Part shown: positions 1-9,767 of the stretch, one piece after another
Numbering within the stretch: the first letter of the stretch is position 1
Layout of the letters: each line of letters opens with the position of its first letter
NCBI GenBank assembly: GCA_009469675.1
Contig: SSSZ01000032.1
Location: 1-41,262 of the forward strand
Length of the DNA: 41,262 bases
Source: Azonexaceae bacterium
GTDB taxonomy: Bacteria; Pseudomonadota; Gammaproteobacteria; Burkholderiales; Rhodocyclaceae
Direction: 5' to 3'
Position numbers and translations under genes: made by a program
The notes under the pieces: generated by a model
What the model saw: only the letters and a program-made list of their open reading frames with translations
Databases searched by the model: none
What the model was told of the DNA's origin: nothing

Positions 1-536
1 AGGCCGAACAGCAGGCCGCCGATGATCGTCGCGCCGGAGCGGGACGTTCCCGGGATCAGCGCGAAGGCCTGGGCGATGCCGAGCTTCAAGGCGTCGAGCC
101 AGGTCATGTCGTCCACCGAGGTGATGCGAATGCGGTGTTCCCGGCGCTCCGCCCACAAGATGATGATGCCGCCCAGGATGAAGGTGGTGGCGACGGTGAC
201 GGCATTGAAGAGGTTGGCCTTGATGGCCTTGCCGAATAGGAGGCCGAGGCAGGCCAGGGGCAGGAAGGCGACGAACAGGTTGAAGACGAATTTCTGCGCC
301 GCGGCGTCGCTGAACACGCCTTTGGCCACGGTCAATAGCTTGTGCCGGTATTCCCAGACGACGGCCAGAATGGCGCCGGACTGGATGACGATTTCGAACA
401 ATTTGCCGCGATCGTCGTTGAAATCGAGGAGGTCGCCGGCCAGAATGAGATGGCCGGTGGAAGAGACCGGCAGAAATTCGGTCAGCCCTTCGACGACGCC
501 GAGGATGAGGGCCTTGATGAGAAGCAGGGAGTCCAT
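1..536 (-). CDS. uppP: Undecaprenyl-diphosphatase UppP/BacA (3' end outside window)
   Basis: This integral membrane enzyme dephosphorylates undecaprenyl diphosphate, recycling the lipid carrier for peptidoglycan and other envelope polymers; it also gives bacitracin resistance. The 178 visible codons start at an ATG at 536. They show the family signature [14 protein letters not shown] at residues 16-29 and the second active-site motif IPGTSRSG near the window edge, separated by hydrophobic segments. The family is usually about 270 residues, so roughly a third is missing beyond position 1. The gene lies 29 bp downstream of the YkgJ-type gene on the same strand and is probably cotranscribed with it. 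The assignment is by motif and is secure. Confidence 0.95.
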   Translation of the reverse strand, partial: MDSLLLIKALILGVVEGLTEFLPVSSTGHLILAGDLLDFNDDRGKLFEIVIQSGAILAVVWEYRHKLLTVAKGVFSDAAAQKFVFNLFVAFLPLACLGLLFGKAIKANLFNAVTVATTFILGGIIILWAERREHRIRITSVDDMTWLDALKLGIAQAFALIPGTSRSGATIIGGLLFG

Positions 537-565
537 GGGGAGAGTCCGGGTGGGGAGGCGGCATT

Positions 566-805
566 CTATCCCGGTTGGGTGTCGGCCTCCAGTTTGGCCA
601 ACCAGGCCAGGGCGTGCCCGCGGGAGTCGCCGCACATGTCCGCCGCGGGCTGCAGGCCGGAGCAGCAGGTCGGGCGCTCGGGCCGGCCGAAGAGCGTGCA
701 CGCCAGAGCGGCGTCGAGGTGCGGGCAGGGCACGCCGGCCGGCTTGGCGAGGGAACTGATCGAGGGGGCGATGCAGCAGGCGCCGCAACCGGGGCGACAA
801 TCCAT
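566..805 (-). CDS. YkgJ-family cysteine-cluster (zinc/iron-chelating) protein
   Basis: This 79-residue protein carries the cysteine pattern of the UPF0153/YkgJ family: C3, C7, C10, C11, C27, C36, C47, C48 and C58, including the CxxxCxxCC start. The family is thought to bind zinc or iron, but no reaction is established. I chose the ATG at 805 because the protein then begins directly before the first cysteine. An in-frame GTG at 898 would add 31 unconserved-looking residues. It precedes uppP on the same strand and diverges from ilvA across about 116 bp. Function in this organism is unknown. Confidence 0.8.
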   Translation of the reverse strand: MDCRPGCGACCIAPSISSLAKPAGVPCPHLDAALACTLFGRPERPTCCSGLQPAADMCGDSRGHALAWLAKLEADTQPG

Positions 806-921
806 GGGCGGCGGGAGCGTGATCGAGAGGCGAACATTTTCACCGATTTTCAACCAAGCTTTATCTCCGGACTTAAAGGAATTACGCTGTTCCGGCACGC
901 CACCACCCGAAGGAGCGTCCC

Positions 922-2163
922 ATGTCCGCCGCCCCCGCGCTGCCGCTGGACCTTGCCGCCTTGCAAACCGCCCGCCAACGCATCGCCGACCGCGTGCTGG
1001 CCACGCCCCTGTGGGCCAACGACGCCCTGTCCAGGGAGCTGGGGGCGCCCATCCACCTCAAGCTGGAGAATCTCCAGCGTACCGGGTCGTTCAAGCTGCG
1101 GGGCGCCGCCCACAAGATCGACTGCCTGCTGCGCCGGGGTGAGGCCGGCCGCGGCGTCATCGCGGCCTCCGCCGGCAACCACGCCCAGGGCGTGGCCTAC
1201 GCCGCCCGCGGTGCCGGCCTGGCCGCCACCGTCGTCATGCCGGTGAACGCGCCGCTGACCAAGATCGAGTCCTGCCGGAGCCTCGGCGCCGAGGTCGTCC
1301 TCGCTGGAGAAAACCTCGAGGCGGCGCGGGAGGCGGCGCAAGCCCTGGCGACCCGGCGCGGTGCGCCCTGCATCCATCCCTACGACGACTGGGAGATCAT
1401 CGCCGGCCAGGCGGGAGTGGGCCTGGAAATCGTCGAAGCCCTGCCCGCCGTGGCCCAGATTGTCGTTCCCCTGGGCGGCGGCGGCTTGCTCGCCGGCATC
1501 GCCCTGGCGGTCAAGAGCCAGCGCCCGGATGTTCGCATCGTCGGCGTCCAGGCCGACGCCGTCGCCCCCTGGCGCCACTTCCTGACCGACGGCGGCATCG
1601 CCGCGGTGCCCGGCGACGCCCACACCATCGCAGACGGCATCAAGGTCAAGGTTCCCGGCGAACTCACCCGGCAGGTCGTCGCCGGCCTCGTCGACGCCAT
1701 CGTCACCGTCGACGACGACGCCATCGCCGAGGCCCTGGTCCGCCTCCTCGAACGCACCCGCACCCTGGGCGAAGGGGCGGGCGCCGTCGGGCTCGCCGCC
1801 CTGATGCGCCGGCTCGTTCCGCTTGCCGCCGATCGCCCCACCGTGGTCGTGGTCAGCGGCGGCAACGCCGACCTGACCCTGATCGGCCGCAGCATCGACT
1901 TCGGCCTGGCCAGCAGCGGCCGCCTGCTCAGCATCGCCGTCCGCCTGCCCGACACGCCGGGGCGTCTGGCCGGGCTGCTTGGCCTGGTCGCCGAGCACGG
2001 CATGAACATCCGCCATGTCGAGCACCGGCGGGGCGAACTGCACGTACCGGTCGGCATGACCGAAATCATCCTGCAGATCGAAACCCGCGACGCCGCCCAC
2101 CAGGAGGAACTGCTCGAACACTTCGGGCGCAGCGGCCTGGCGGTGCGCCGGCTGGCCGCCTGA
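922..2163 (+). CDS. ilvA: Threonine ammonia-lyase (threonine deaminase) with C-terminal ACT domain
   Basis: This PLP enzyme deaminates L-threonine to 2-oxobutanoate, the first step toward isoleucine, or acts in threonine catabolism. The 413 residues contain the PLP lysine in SFKLRG (K58), the phosphate-binding glycine loop LGGGGLLAG, and a C-terminal region from about residue 325 that fits a single ACT domain (the PDTPGRLAGLLGLVAEHGMNI stretch at about residues 343-363). The length matches the short one-ACT type rather than the long biosynthetic E. coli IlvA of about 514 residues, so biosynthetic and catabolic roles cannot be separated here. The ATG has a good AAGGAG six bases upstream. It is transcribed away from the ykgJ-uppP pair. 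Confidence 0.92.
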   Translation: MSAAPALPLDLAALQTARQRIADRVLATPLWANDALSRELGAPIHLKLENLQRTGSFKLRGAAHKIDCLLRRGEAGRGVIAASAGNHAQGVAYAARGAGLAATVVMPVNAPLTKIESCRSLGAEVVLAGENLEAAREAAQALATRRGAPCIHPYDDWEIIAGQAGVGLEIVEALPAVAQIVVPLGGGGLLAGIALAVKSQRPDVRIVGVQADAVAPWRHFLTDGGIAAVPGDAHTIADGIKVKVPGELTRQVVAGLVDAIVTVDDDAIAEALVRLLERTRTLGEGAGAVGLAALMRRLVPLAADRPTVVVVSGGNADLTLIGRSIDFGLASSGRLLSIAVRLPDTPGRLAGLLGLVAEHGMNIRHVEHRRGELHVPVGMTEIILQIETRDAAHQEELLEHFGRSGLAVRRLAA

Positions 2164-2266
2164 ATTCCTGCCATGGGCCGGGCTTGGCCGGGCAAAACCG
2201 CCATGCGGCGCCTGTTGACGGTTTATCATGCAGTTTTCCCATCATTTTTGCCGGGGCCCCACGATC

Positions 2267-2950
2267 ATGAGCACACCAGACAATTCCGTCGTATTCGGTA
2301 CCGAAGACCTGCTGCTGAGTTTGTGCAACTCGGTGACCAAAGTGCTCACCGCCGCGACCCAGAGCGAAATTCGCTACTCCGGCATGGTTCAGCGCATCAC
2401 CAAAACCTGCCTCAAACCCGATATCGGCTGCTTCGTCCTCTTCGACGGCGGCTTTTCCGGGCTGGTGGTCATCAACTTCTCGGCGCCCGCTGCGATGGAG
2501 CTGTATTCCAGCTACCTCCTCAACATGGGCCTGGCCCGGAGCGAACTGGCGGCGTCCCACACCTCCGACGAAGTGAGCAACGTCATGGGGGAACTGATGA
2601 ACCAGATCGTCGGCGACTTTACCGGCAAGATCGGGCGCGAACTGCAAACCCACATCACCCAGAACCAGCCCAAGATGCTGGTCCTCAACAAGCAGGTGAT
2701 CCTCAGCGTCGACACCAACCTCGACCAGCCCGAAGCGCGGCGGGTGAGCTTCTTCACCGGCAGCAACAATATCTTCTACCTCGAGCTGGCGGTGGAGCGT
2801 ACGGAGTTCATCAAGCTCTGCGAGTTCGATGCCCAGGAAATCCACGACCCCGACGAACTCTTCGCCCAGGCCAACGGCACGGCGACGAGCGCTCCCGCCC
2901 CGGCCCCGGCCAACGACAGCGACGATCTGGTGAAATCCCTCGGCATGTAA
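2267..2950 (+). CDS. DUF3334-like protein of unknown function
   Basis: This is a soluble protein of 227 residues with no signal peptide. I recognise the pattern as the uncharacterised DUF3334 type, from memory rather than a search. The central part (SDEVSNVMGELMNQIVGDFTGKI) resembles helices of CheX/CheC-like phosphatase folds, where an E/N-rich helix is catalytic, so a link to signalling is possible but only inferred. The C-terminal 30 residues are low-complexity (alanine/proline-rich) and end in DDLVKSLGM. I chose the ATG at 2267; an in-frame ATG at 2228 would add 13 residues. No strong Shine-Dalgarno sequence is visible for either. The stop codon touches the first base of a MITE-like repeat. 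Confidence 0.6.
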   Translation: MSTPDNSVVFGTEDLLLSLCNSVTKVLTAATQSEIRYSGMVQRITKTCLKPDIGCFVLFDGGFSGLVVINFSAPAAMELYSSYLLNMGLARSELAASHTSDEVSNVMGELMNQIVGDFTGKIGRELQTHITQNQPKMLVLNKQVILSVDTNLDQPEARRVSFFTGSNNIFYLELAVERTEFIKLCEFDAQEIHDPDELFAQANGTATSAPAPAPANDSDDLVKSLGM

Positions 2951-3053
2951 TACCCATTGGCTTTCCAATCGAGCCGCGAAGACGAGCCGAAGACCGTGCT
3001 GCAGCGTGGCAAGGCGAAGTCGACAACGGATCGGTTTGAAAGCGAACGGGTAT
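2950..3053. repeat. MITE-like element bounded by 26-bp imperfect inverted repeats
   Basis: About 104 bp are bounded by inverted termini: left ATACCCATTGGCTTTC at 2950-2965 and right GAAAGCGAACGGGTAT at 3038-3053. The match is 14 of 16, or 21 of 26 when extended inward. There is no coding capacity inside. The element starts at the stop codon of the DUF3334-like gene. This is seen directly; calling it a mobile miniature element or REP-like repeat is inference, since no second copy is in the window and no clear target duplication is visible. Confidence 0.5.
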
Positions 3054-3081
3054 AAGGCGGCGGCCAGGCAGGCCAAAGTGG

Positions 3082-3106
3082 AAAGGCGACCTCGGAGGTC
3101 GCCTTT
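3082..3106. terminator. Intrinsic terminator between convergent genes
   Basis: Perfect 11-bp arms (AAAGGCGACCT / AGGTCGCCTTT) with a 3-base loop are followed on the plus strand by a T-rich tail. It lies between the DUF3334-like gene and the end of thiC. The plus-strand tail is the better one, but the A/T-ended stem may serve both directions. Confidence 0.8.
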
Positions 3107-3130
3107 CTTTTCGTGCGGTCGACGCGGGCG

Positions 3131-5184
<2,054 letters not shown>

Positions 5185-5316
5185 TGTCCGCAAGGTACTG
5201 GAAACAGGGGCAAAATGCAAGAAAGCGGCGGCCCGCCTCAAGGTTTTGAGAAAGTGGCCGAAATAAGATCGGCAAGGGCTAGAATTACAACGAGATTTGA
5301 TAAGGGTTCCCAATTC

Positions 5317-6660
5317 ATGAGCCGCGTCATCATTGCCGCCTGGATCGCTTTTTTTCCATTGGCAGCCTTGGCCGCGCCAACCTGGCAGGTCATTTCGTCG
5401 GACCAGAGCAAGCGCATCGAAATCGACCGCACCAGCATCAAGCGCGAGGACGGCAACAAGGTTACCGCCTTGGGGCGGGTCGTCCTGGAAAAAGAAATCG
5501 TCGACGCCAAGTCGGGCAGCCCCTACAAGGTCATCGAGGCGACGACCCGCTACGACTGCGCCGCCCGGAGCGCCGCCACCCTGCGCCGGGTGTTCAAGAA
5601 AAACGAATCCGAAGTCCTGCGCGACGAGGAACAAAAACCCACCGACCTGCCGGTGCGTAGCGGCACCCTCGACGACAAGGTGTTGCGGGAGGTCTGCCGG
5701 CCGGCCAAGGCCGATGCCCGGGAGGTGGCGCAAAAGGCCAACGAGGCGGCGGGCCAGTTGAAGCAGGCCAACGAGGCCTTGGTCAAGAAAGAAGTTGCCA
5801 AGGCGGAAAAGGGCGCCCTGCCGAAAAAAATCGCCATCACGCCGGAGCACCCTCCGGCCGACCCGGTTGAACCGCGGGCCGCCAAACCGGCCCCGGCGGC
5901 CAAGGCCCCGGTCGTGCAGCCCCACGCCACGGGCTGGATGGTGGCGGTGCGGGAGAAGAAGGCGCCGGCGCCGGATCATGGCCATGCCACGCCCCATTGG
6001 AGCTACGAAGGCGAAGGCGGACCGGAAAACTGGCATCGCCTCGACCCCAAGAATGTCCTCTGCGCCACCGGCCAGCGCCAGTCGCCTATCGACATCCGTG
6101 ACGGCATCCGGGTCGACCTGGAAGCGATCAAGTTCGACTACAAGCCCTCGGCCTTTCGCATCGTCGACAACGGCCACACCGTGCAGGTCACGCCGTACGG
6201 CGGGACGATCACGGTGGGGGGCAAGACCTACGAACTGGTGCAGTTCCACTTTCACAAGCCGGCGGAAGAGAAGGTCAATGGCCGCAGCTTCGACATGGTC
6301 GCCCACCTCGTTCATCGCTCCGACGAAGGCAAGCTGGCGGTGGTCGCGGTGCTACTGGAAAAGGGCGCCGAGCACCCCGTCATCCAGACCCTGTGGAACA
6401 ATCTGCCCTTGGAGCGCAACGTCGAGTCGAGCGTCCCCCAGAGCATCGACCTCATGGCCCTTCTGCCGGAAAACCGCAACTACTACACCTACATGGGATC
6501 CCTGACCACGCCGCCCTGTACCGAGGGCGTGCTGTGGCTGGTCCTGAAGCAGCCGGTGCCGGTGTCGAGCGAGCAGGTGGCGATCTTCGCCCGCCTCCAT
6601 CGCCACAATGCGCGGCCCGTCCAGCCGCCGGCCGGGCGCCTCATCAAGGACGGCCGTTGA
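5317..6660 (+). CDS. Exported alpha-carbonic anhydrase with N-terminal adhesin-E-like domain
   Basis: The predicted product has 447 residues. A signal peptide (residues 1-18 or so, ending in LAALAA) is followed by a domain of about 110 residues (TWQVISSDQSKRIEIDRTSI onward) that resembles the surface-adhesin-E-like fold. A lysine/alanine/proline-rich linker leads to an alpha-class carbonic anhydrase. The zinc histidines are visible in QFHFHKP and VAHLVH, the proton-shuttle position in DNGHTVQV, and the substrate-pocket threonine in SLTTPPC. It would interconvert CO2 and bicarbonate in the periplasm. I chose the ATG at 5317 because it begins the signal peptide; the frame stays open 34 codons upstream. 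The two-domain architecture is unusual compared with the common form of about 240 residues. Confidence 0.9.
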   Translation: MSRVIIAAWIAFFPLAALAAPTWQVISSDQSKRIEIDRTSIKREDGNKVTALGRVVLEKEIVDAKSGSPYKVIEATTRYDCAARSAATLRRVFKKNESEVLRDEEQKPTDLPVRSGTLDDKVLREVCRPAKADAREVAQKANEAAGQLKQANEALVKKEVAKAEKGALPKKIAITPEHPPADPVEPRAAKPAPAAKAPVVQPHATGWMVAVREKKAPAPDHGHATPHWSYEGEGGPENWHRLDPKNVLCATGQRQSPIDIRDGIRVDLEAIKFDYKPSAFRIVDNGHTVQVTPYGGTITVGGKTYELVQFHFHKPAEEKVNGRSFDMVAHLVHRSDEGKLAVVAVLLEKGAEHPVIQTLWNNLPLERNVESSVPQSIDLMALLPENRNYYTYMGSLTTPPCTEGVLWLVLKQPVPVSSEQVAIFARLHRHNARPVQPPAGRLIKDGR

Positions 6661-6676
6661 CCTGGCGCGGCCCATG

Positions 6677-6714
6677 ATGGTACGTTAATGACTCACTGGT
6701 CATTAACGTACCAT
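6677..6714. promoter_or_regulatory. Perfect 16-bp-arm palindrome overlapping the tetR start codon (operator)
   Basis: The arms ATGGTACGTTAATGAC and GTCATTAACGTACCAT are perfectly complementary around a 6-base spacer. The last two bases are the first two of the regulator's ATG. The inner TTAATGAC/GTCATTAA halves look like a TetR-family operator, so autoregulation is the natural reading. No Shine-Dalgarno sequence fits between the palindrome and the ATG. Confidence 0.8.
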
Positions 6715-7357
6715 GCCTGTTTCCGCCGCTCCTCCCCGCAAGCGCCGCAAAGAAGCCCGCCCTTCCGAATTGACGGCGGCGGCGCTTGAACTCTTTGTCG
6801 AAAAAGGCTTCGCCGCCACCCGGCTCGAGGATATCGCCGTCCGCGCCGGCGTCTCCAAGGGCACGCTCTATCTTTACTTCGACAGCAAGGAAGCCCTCTT
6901 CAAGGCGGTGATCCAGGAGGGCCTGGTGCCCGCCCTGGCCGAGGCCGAATCCCTGGCGGCGGGGCACGCCGGCAGCGCCTTCGAACTCCTGCAGGCGCTC
7001 ATCGAAGGCTGGTGGCGCCTGGTCGGTGAAACCCGATATTCGGGGATACCCAAGCTGATGATCGCCGAGTCGCGGAATTTCCCCGAGGTTGCCCAGTTCT
7101 ATTACGAAAACGTCGTCCAGCGCGGCCGCGCCCTGTTCGCCGCCGCCCTGCAGCGCGGCATGGATAGTGGCGAATTCCGGCGGCGCGACGTCGCCACCTG
7201 CATCGACGTCATCATTGCGCCGGTCCTCATGCTCATCGTCTGGCGCCATTCCCTCGCCCACTGCCTGCTGGTGCAGCAGGAGCCGCGGACCTACCTCGCC
7301 ATGCACCTGGATCTGCTGCGCCAGGGGCTGCTAGGGGACGCGACGGGTTCACCGTGA
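6713..7357 (+). CDS. TetR/AcrR-family transcriptional regulator
   Basis: This is a 214-residue regulator. A basic N-terminus (PPRKRRKEAR) leads into the TetR helix-turn-helix at about residues 18-65 (ALELFVEKGFAATRLEDIAV then the recognition helix VSKGTLYLYF). The C-terminal ligand-binding half is helical and of the AcrR type with a C-terminal domain of about 110 residues. The start codon lies inside a perfect palindrome and no ribosome-binding site is visible, so the message may be leaderless. It precedes a pcm-like/rhodanese/tolC set, consistent with control of an outer-membrane export component, though the effector molecule cannot be told from sequence. Confidence 0.9.
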   Translation: MPVSAAPPRKRRKEARPSELTAAALELFVEKGFAATRLEDIAVRAGVSKGTLYLYFDSKEALFKAVIQEGLVPALAEAESLAAGHAGSAFELLQALIEGWWRLVGETRYSGIPKLMIAESRNFPEVAQFYYENVVQRGRALFAAALQRGMDSGEFRRRDVATCIDVIIAPVLMLIVWRHSLAHCLLVQQEPRTYLAMHLDLLRQGLLGDATGSP

Positions 7358-7396
7358 GCGAGCCGTGCGGACGCTTACCCGGGGCTTGCCCTACGC

Positions 7397-7442
7397 TATA
7401 ATTCAACTTTGTCGGAACCAATATATTAGTTTGTGCTAATAT
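7397..7442 (+). promoter_or_regulatory. Promoter -10 hexamer and palindrome before the pcm-like gene
   Basis: A consensus TATAAT lies at 7397-7402, without a convincing -35. Just downstream, ATATTAG and CTAATAT (7423-7429 and 7436-7442) form a perfect 7-bp inverted repeat around a 6-base spacer. This is placed as an operator or a leader hairpin, 20 bp before the start codon of the pcm-like gene. Its half-site differs from the tetR palindrome, so it may bind another regulator. Confidence 0.5.
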
Positions 7443-7461
7443 TTAGCCCGCGGAGAGCGAT

Positions 7462-8112
7462 ATGAACATCGAGCAAGCACGCTTCAACATGATCGAGCAG
7501 CAGATTCGGCCCTGGGAAGTTCTGGATCCCTCGGTGCTGGACCTGCTATTTGTGGTCAAGCGCGAGGACTTCACGCCTCCCGCTTACCGTTCCCTGGCCT
7601 TTGCCGACATGGAGATTCCCCTGGGTCAGGGGCAGGTCATGCTCGCCCCCAAGGTCGAAGCCCGCCTTCTCCAGGAACTGGGCGTCAAGAAAAGCGACAA
7701 GGTTCTCGAGATCGGCACCGGCAGCGGCTACATGGCCGCCCTCCTGGCGGCCCGCGCCGAGCACGTGGTGAGCGTTGAAATCTCCCCCGAACTGGCGGCC
7801 ACGGCGCGCCAGAACCTGGAGCGTGCCGGCGTCACCAACGTCGCCGTCGAAACCGGCGACGGGGCCGAGGGCTGGGCCCACCGCGGCCCCTACGACGTGA
7901 TCTTGATTTCCGGCGCCATGCCGGCGCTTCCCGAGTCCATCCTCAAGCAGTTGCGGGTCGGCGGCCGTCTCGCCGCCGTCGTCGGCGAAGCGCCGGTGAT
8001 GGAAGCCCAGCTCGTCACCTGCACCGCCCCCGGGGTCTACAACACGGTCAATCTGTTCGAGACCGTCGTTCCCGCCCTCGCGGTCCGGCCGAAGAGCGCT
8101 TTCTCGTTCTGA
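7462..8112 (+). CDS. Protein-L-isoaspartate O-methyltransferase-family protein
   Basis: This 216-residue protein is a class I SAM-dependent methyltransferase of the PCMT family. The SAM motif I is KVLEIGTGSGYMAALLA (around residue 80), followed by the acidic motif VVSVEI. True PCMTs repair L-isoaspartyl residues using SAM. This betaproteobacterial version, which sits upstream of rhodanese and tolC, ends in a divergent C-terminus (PALAVRPKSAFSF), so repair activity is not certain. The start is an ATG with GGAGAG upstream. The stop overlaps the rhodanese start (TGATG), indicating translational coupling. Confidence 0.85.
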   Translation: MNIEQARFNMIEQQIRPWEVLDPSVLDLLFVVKREDFTPPAYRSLAFADMEIPLGQGQVMLAPKVEARLLQELGVKKSDKVLEIGTGSGYMAALLAARAEHVVSVEISPELAATARQNLERAGVTNVAVETGDGAEGWAHRGPYDVILISGAMPALPESILKQLRVGGRLAAVVGEAPVMEAQLVTCTAPGVYNTVNLFETVVPALAVRPKSAFSF

Positions 8113-8435
8113 TGCGGCAGATTTCCGTACGCTCTCTGGCGGAATGGCTGGCCGACGCCGGCCGCGACCAACCCGCCCTCCTGGACGTACGGGAACCCTG
8201 GGAATTCGAACTCTGCCATCTGGCCGGGGCCAAGCCCCTGCCGATGCACCTCGTACCGGCCCGCATCGACGAACTCGACCGGGAACGGGAGATCGTCGTG
8301 ATCTGCCATCACGGCGGCCGCAGCATGCAGGTGGCGCTGTTTCTCGAGCGCAACGGATTTTCGGCGGTTCACAATCTGCAGGGTGGAGTCGAGGCCTGGG
8401 CCCAGGAAGTCGATCCCACCATGCGTCGTTACTGA
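8112..8435 (+). CDS. Single-domain rhodanese-like protein
   Basis: This is a 107-residue single rhodanese domain. The active-site loop is CHHGGRS with the catalytic cysteine in VVICHHGGRS, and the structural motifs LLDVREPWEFELCHL and NLQGGVEAW are in place. Such GlpE-like proteins transfer sulfur from thiosulfate or persulfide donors to acceptors; the partner here is unknown. There is no signal peptide, so it is cytoplasmic. It is translationally coupled to the pcm-like gene and lies 6 bp before tolC. Confidence 0.9.
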   Translation: MRQISVRSLAEWLADAGRDQPALLDVREPWEFELCHLAGAKPLPMHLVPARIDELDREREIVVICHHGGRSMQVALFLERNGFSAVHNLQGGVEAWAQEVDPTMRRY

Positions 8436-8441
8436 GGGATC

Positions 8442-9767
8442 ATGCAAGCACGTTCCTGGCTTTTGCCGCTTGTTCTCGCTGCCACGTCGGTCGAGGCGGC
8501 GGACCTCCTGCAGGTCTATCGCGAAGCGGTGGAGAACGACCCCGCCTTCGCAGCGGCTCGGGCCACCTCCGAAGCCGGCCAGGAAAAACTGCCCCAGGGG
8601 CGGGCCGGCCTTCTGCCCAGCCTCACCCTTTCGGGCAACACCGTCTGGAACGACAACGAACTCAAGGTCGCGACGACGAAGGTCAGCCCCAAATACAACA
8701 GCAACACCTACACCGTCACCCTCAGCCAGCCGCTGTTCCGCTGGCAGAACTGGGTGCAGTACGGCCAGTCGAAACTCCAGGTCGCCCAATCCGAAGCGCA
8801 ATTCGTCCAGGCCCGCCAGGATCTCATCCTGCGGGTGGCCCAGGCCTATTTTGACGTCCTCTTCGCCGAAGAGAATCTGCGGGCTCTGGAAGCCAACAAG
8901 ACGGCCATCGCCCAGCAGCTTGAATCGGCGAAAAAGAATTTTGAGGTCGGCACCGCGACCATTACCGATACCCATGAGGCCCAGGCCCGCTACGACCTGG
9001 CGGTGGCGCAGGAAATCGCCGCGGCGAGCGATCTCGAGGTCAAGCGGCGCTCGCTCGAGGCGATCATCGGCCGGGAGCCGGGGCCCCTGGCCCAGGTCAA
9101 GGCCGACGCCGCCCTCGCGCCGCCCCGGCCCGCCGAGATGAGCAAGTGGGTCGAGGCCGCCGAGAAGGACGCCATCACCGTCCAGATTCAGCAGGCCAAC
9201 GCCGAGATCGCCGCCCTCGAAGTCGAGCGCCAGCGGGCCGGTCATTATCCGACCCTCGACCTCGTGGCCAACACCGGCCGGACCCGCTCGATCACCTCGG
9301 GGGTGCCGCCAGCGGCGCTGGAAACCGATTTCAACAATATCGGGCTGCAACTCAACATTCCCCTCTTCCAGGGGGGGCTGGTCGCCTCCCGCGACCGCGA
9401 GGCGGTGGCTAACCGCGGCGCCGCCCAGTCCAACCTCGAAGCCGCCAAACGGGCCGCGGTGCTGGCGGCGCGGCAATACTACCTGGGCGTGGTCAACGGC
9501 CTGGCCCAGCTCAAAGCCCTGGCGGCGGCCAAGATTTCGTCGCAATCGGCCCTCGACTCGAACAAGCTGGGCTACGAGGTGGGGGTACGCATCAACATCG
9601 ACGTCCTGAACGCCGAAAACCAGCTCTACCAGACCCGCCGGGATTTTGCCAAGGCCGCCCTCGACACCCTCATGGCCCAGCTCCGTCTTAAGGCTGCCGT
9701 CGGCGCCCTGGGCGAAGAAGACCTGCAGCAGGCTAACGCCCTGCTCGATCCAGCCAGCGGGAAATAA
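8442..9767 (+). CDS. tolC: TolC-family outer membrane efflux/secretion protein
   Basis: This is the outer-membrane channel partner of RND, MFS or type I secretion systems. It has 441 residues with a signal peptide ending near SVEA|AD (about residue 19), then the two repeated outer-membrane-efflux domains of TolC: DPAFAAARATSEAGQEKLPQGRAGLLPSLT early in the first, and DVLNAENQLYQTRRDFAKA late in the second. The second domain carries the usual long alternating coiled-coil segments. No inner-membrane pump or adaptor gene adjoins it. Its 3' end overlaps the convergent waaA by 35 bp. Confidence 0.93.
   Translation: MQARSWLLPLVLAATSVEAADLLQVYREAVENDPAFAAARATSEAGQEKLPQGRAGLLPSLTLSGNTVWNDNELKVATTKVSPKYNSNTYTVTLSQPLFRWQNWVQYGQSKLQVAQSEAQFVQARQDLILRVAQAYFDVLFAEENLRALEANKTAIAQQLESAKKNFEVGTATITDTHEAQARYDLAVAQEIAAASDLEVKRRSLEAIIGREPGPLAQVKADAALAPPRPAEMSKWVEAAEKDAITVQIQQANAEIAALEVERQRAGHYPTLDLVANTGRTRSITSGVPPAALETDFNNIGLQLNIPLFQGGLVASRDREAVANRGAAQSNLEAAKRAAVLAARQYYLGVVNGLAQLKALAAAKISSQSALDSNKLGYEVGVRINIDVLNAENQLYQTRRDFAKAALDTLMAQLRLKAAVGALGEEDLQQANALLDPASGK

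Noticed and set aside
850-2229. Long open frame antisense to ilvA (about 459 codons)
   Set aside because: It mirrors the real gene in high-GC DNA, has glycine/aspartate/alanine-rich low-complexity content and no family pattern.
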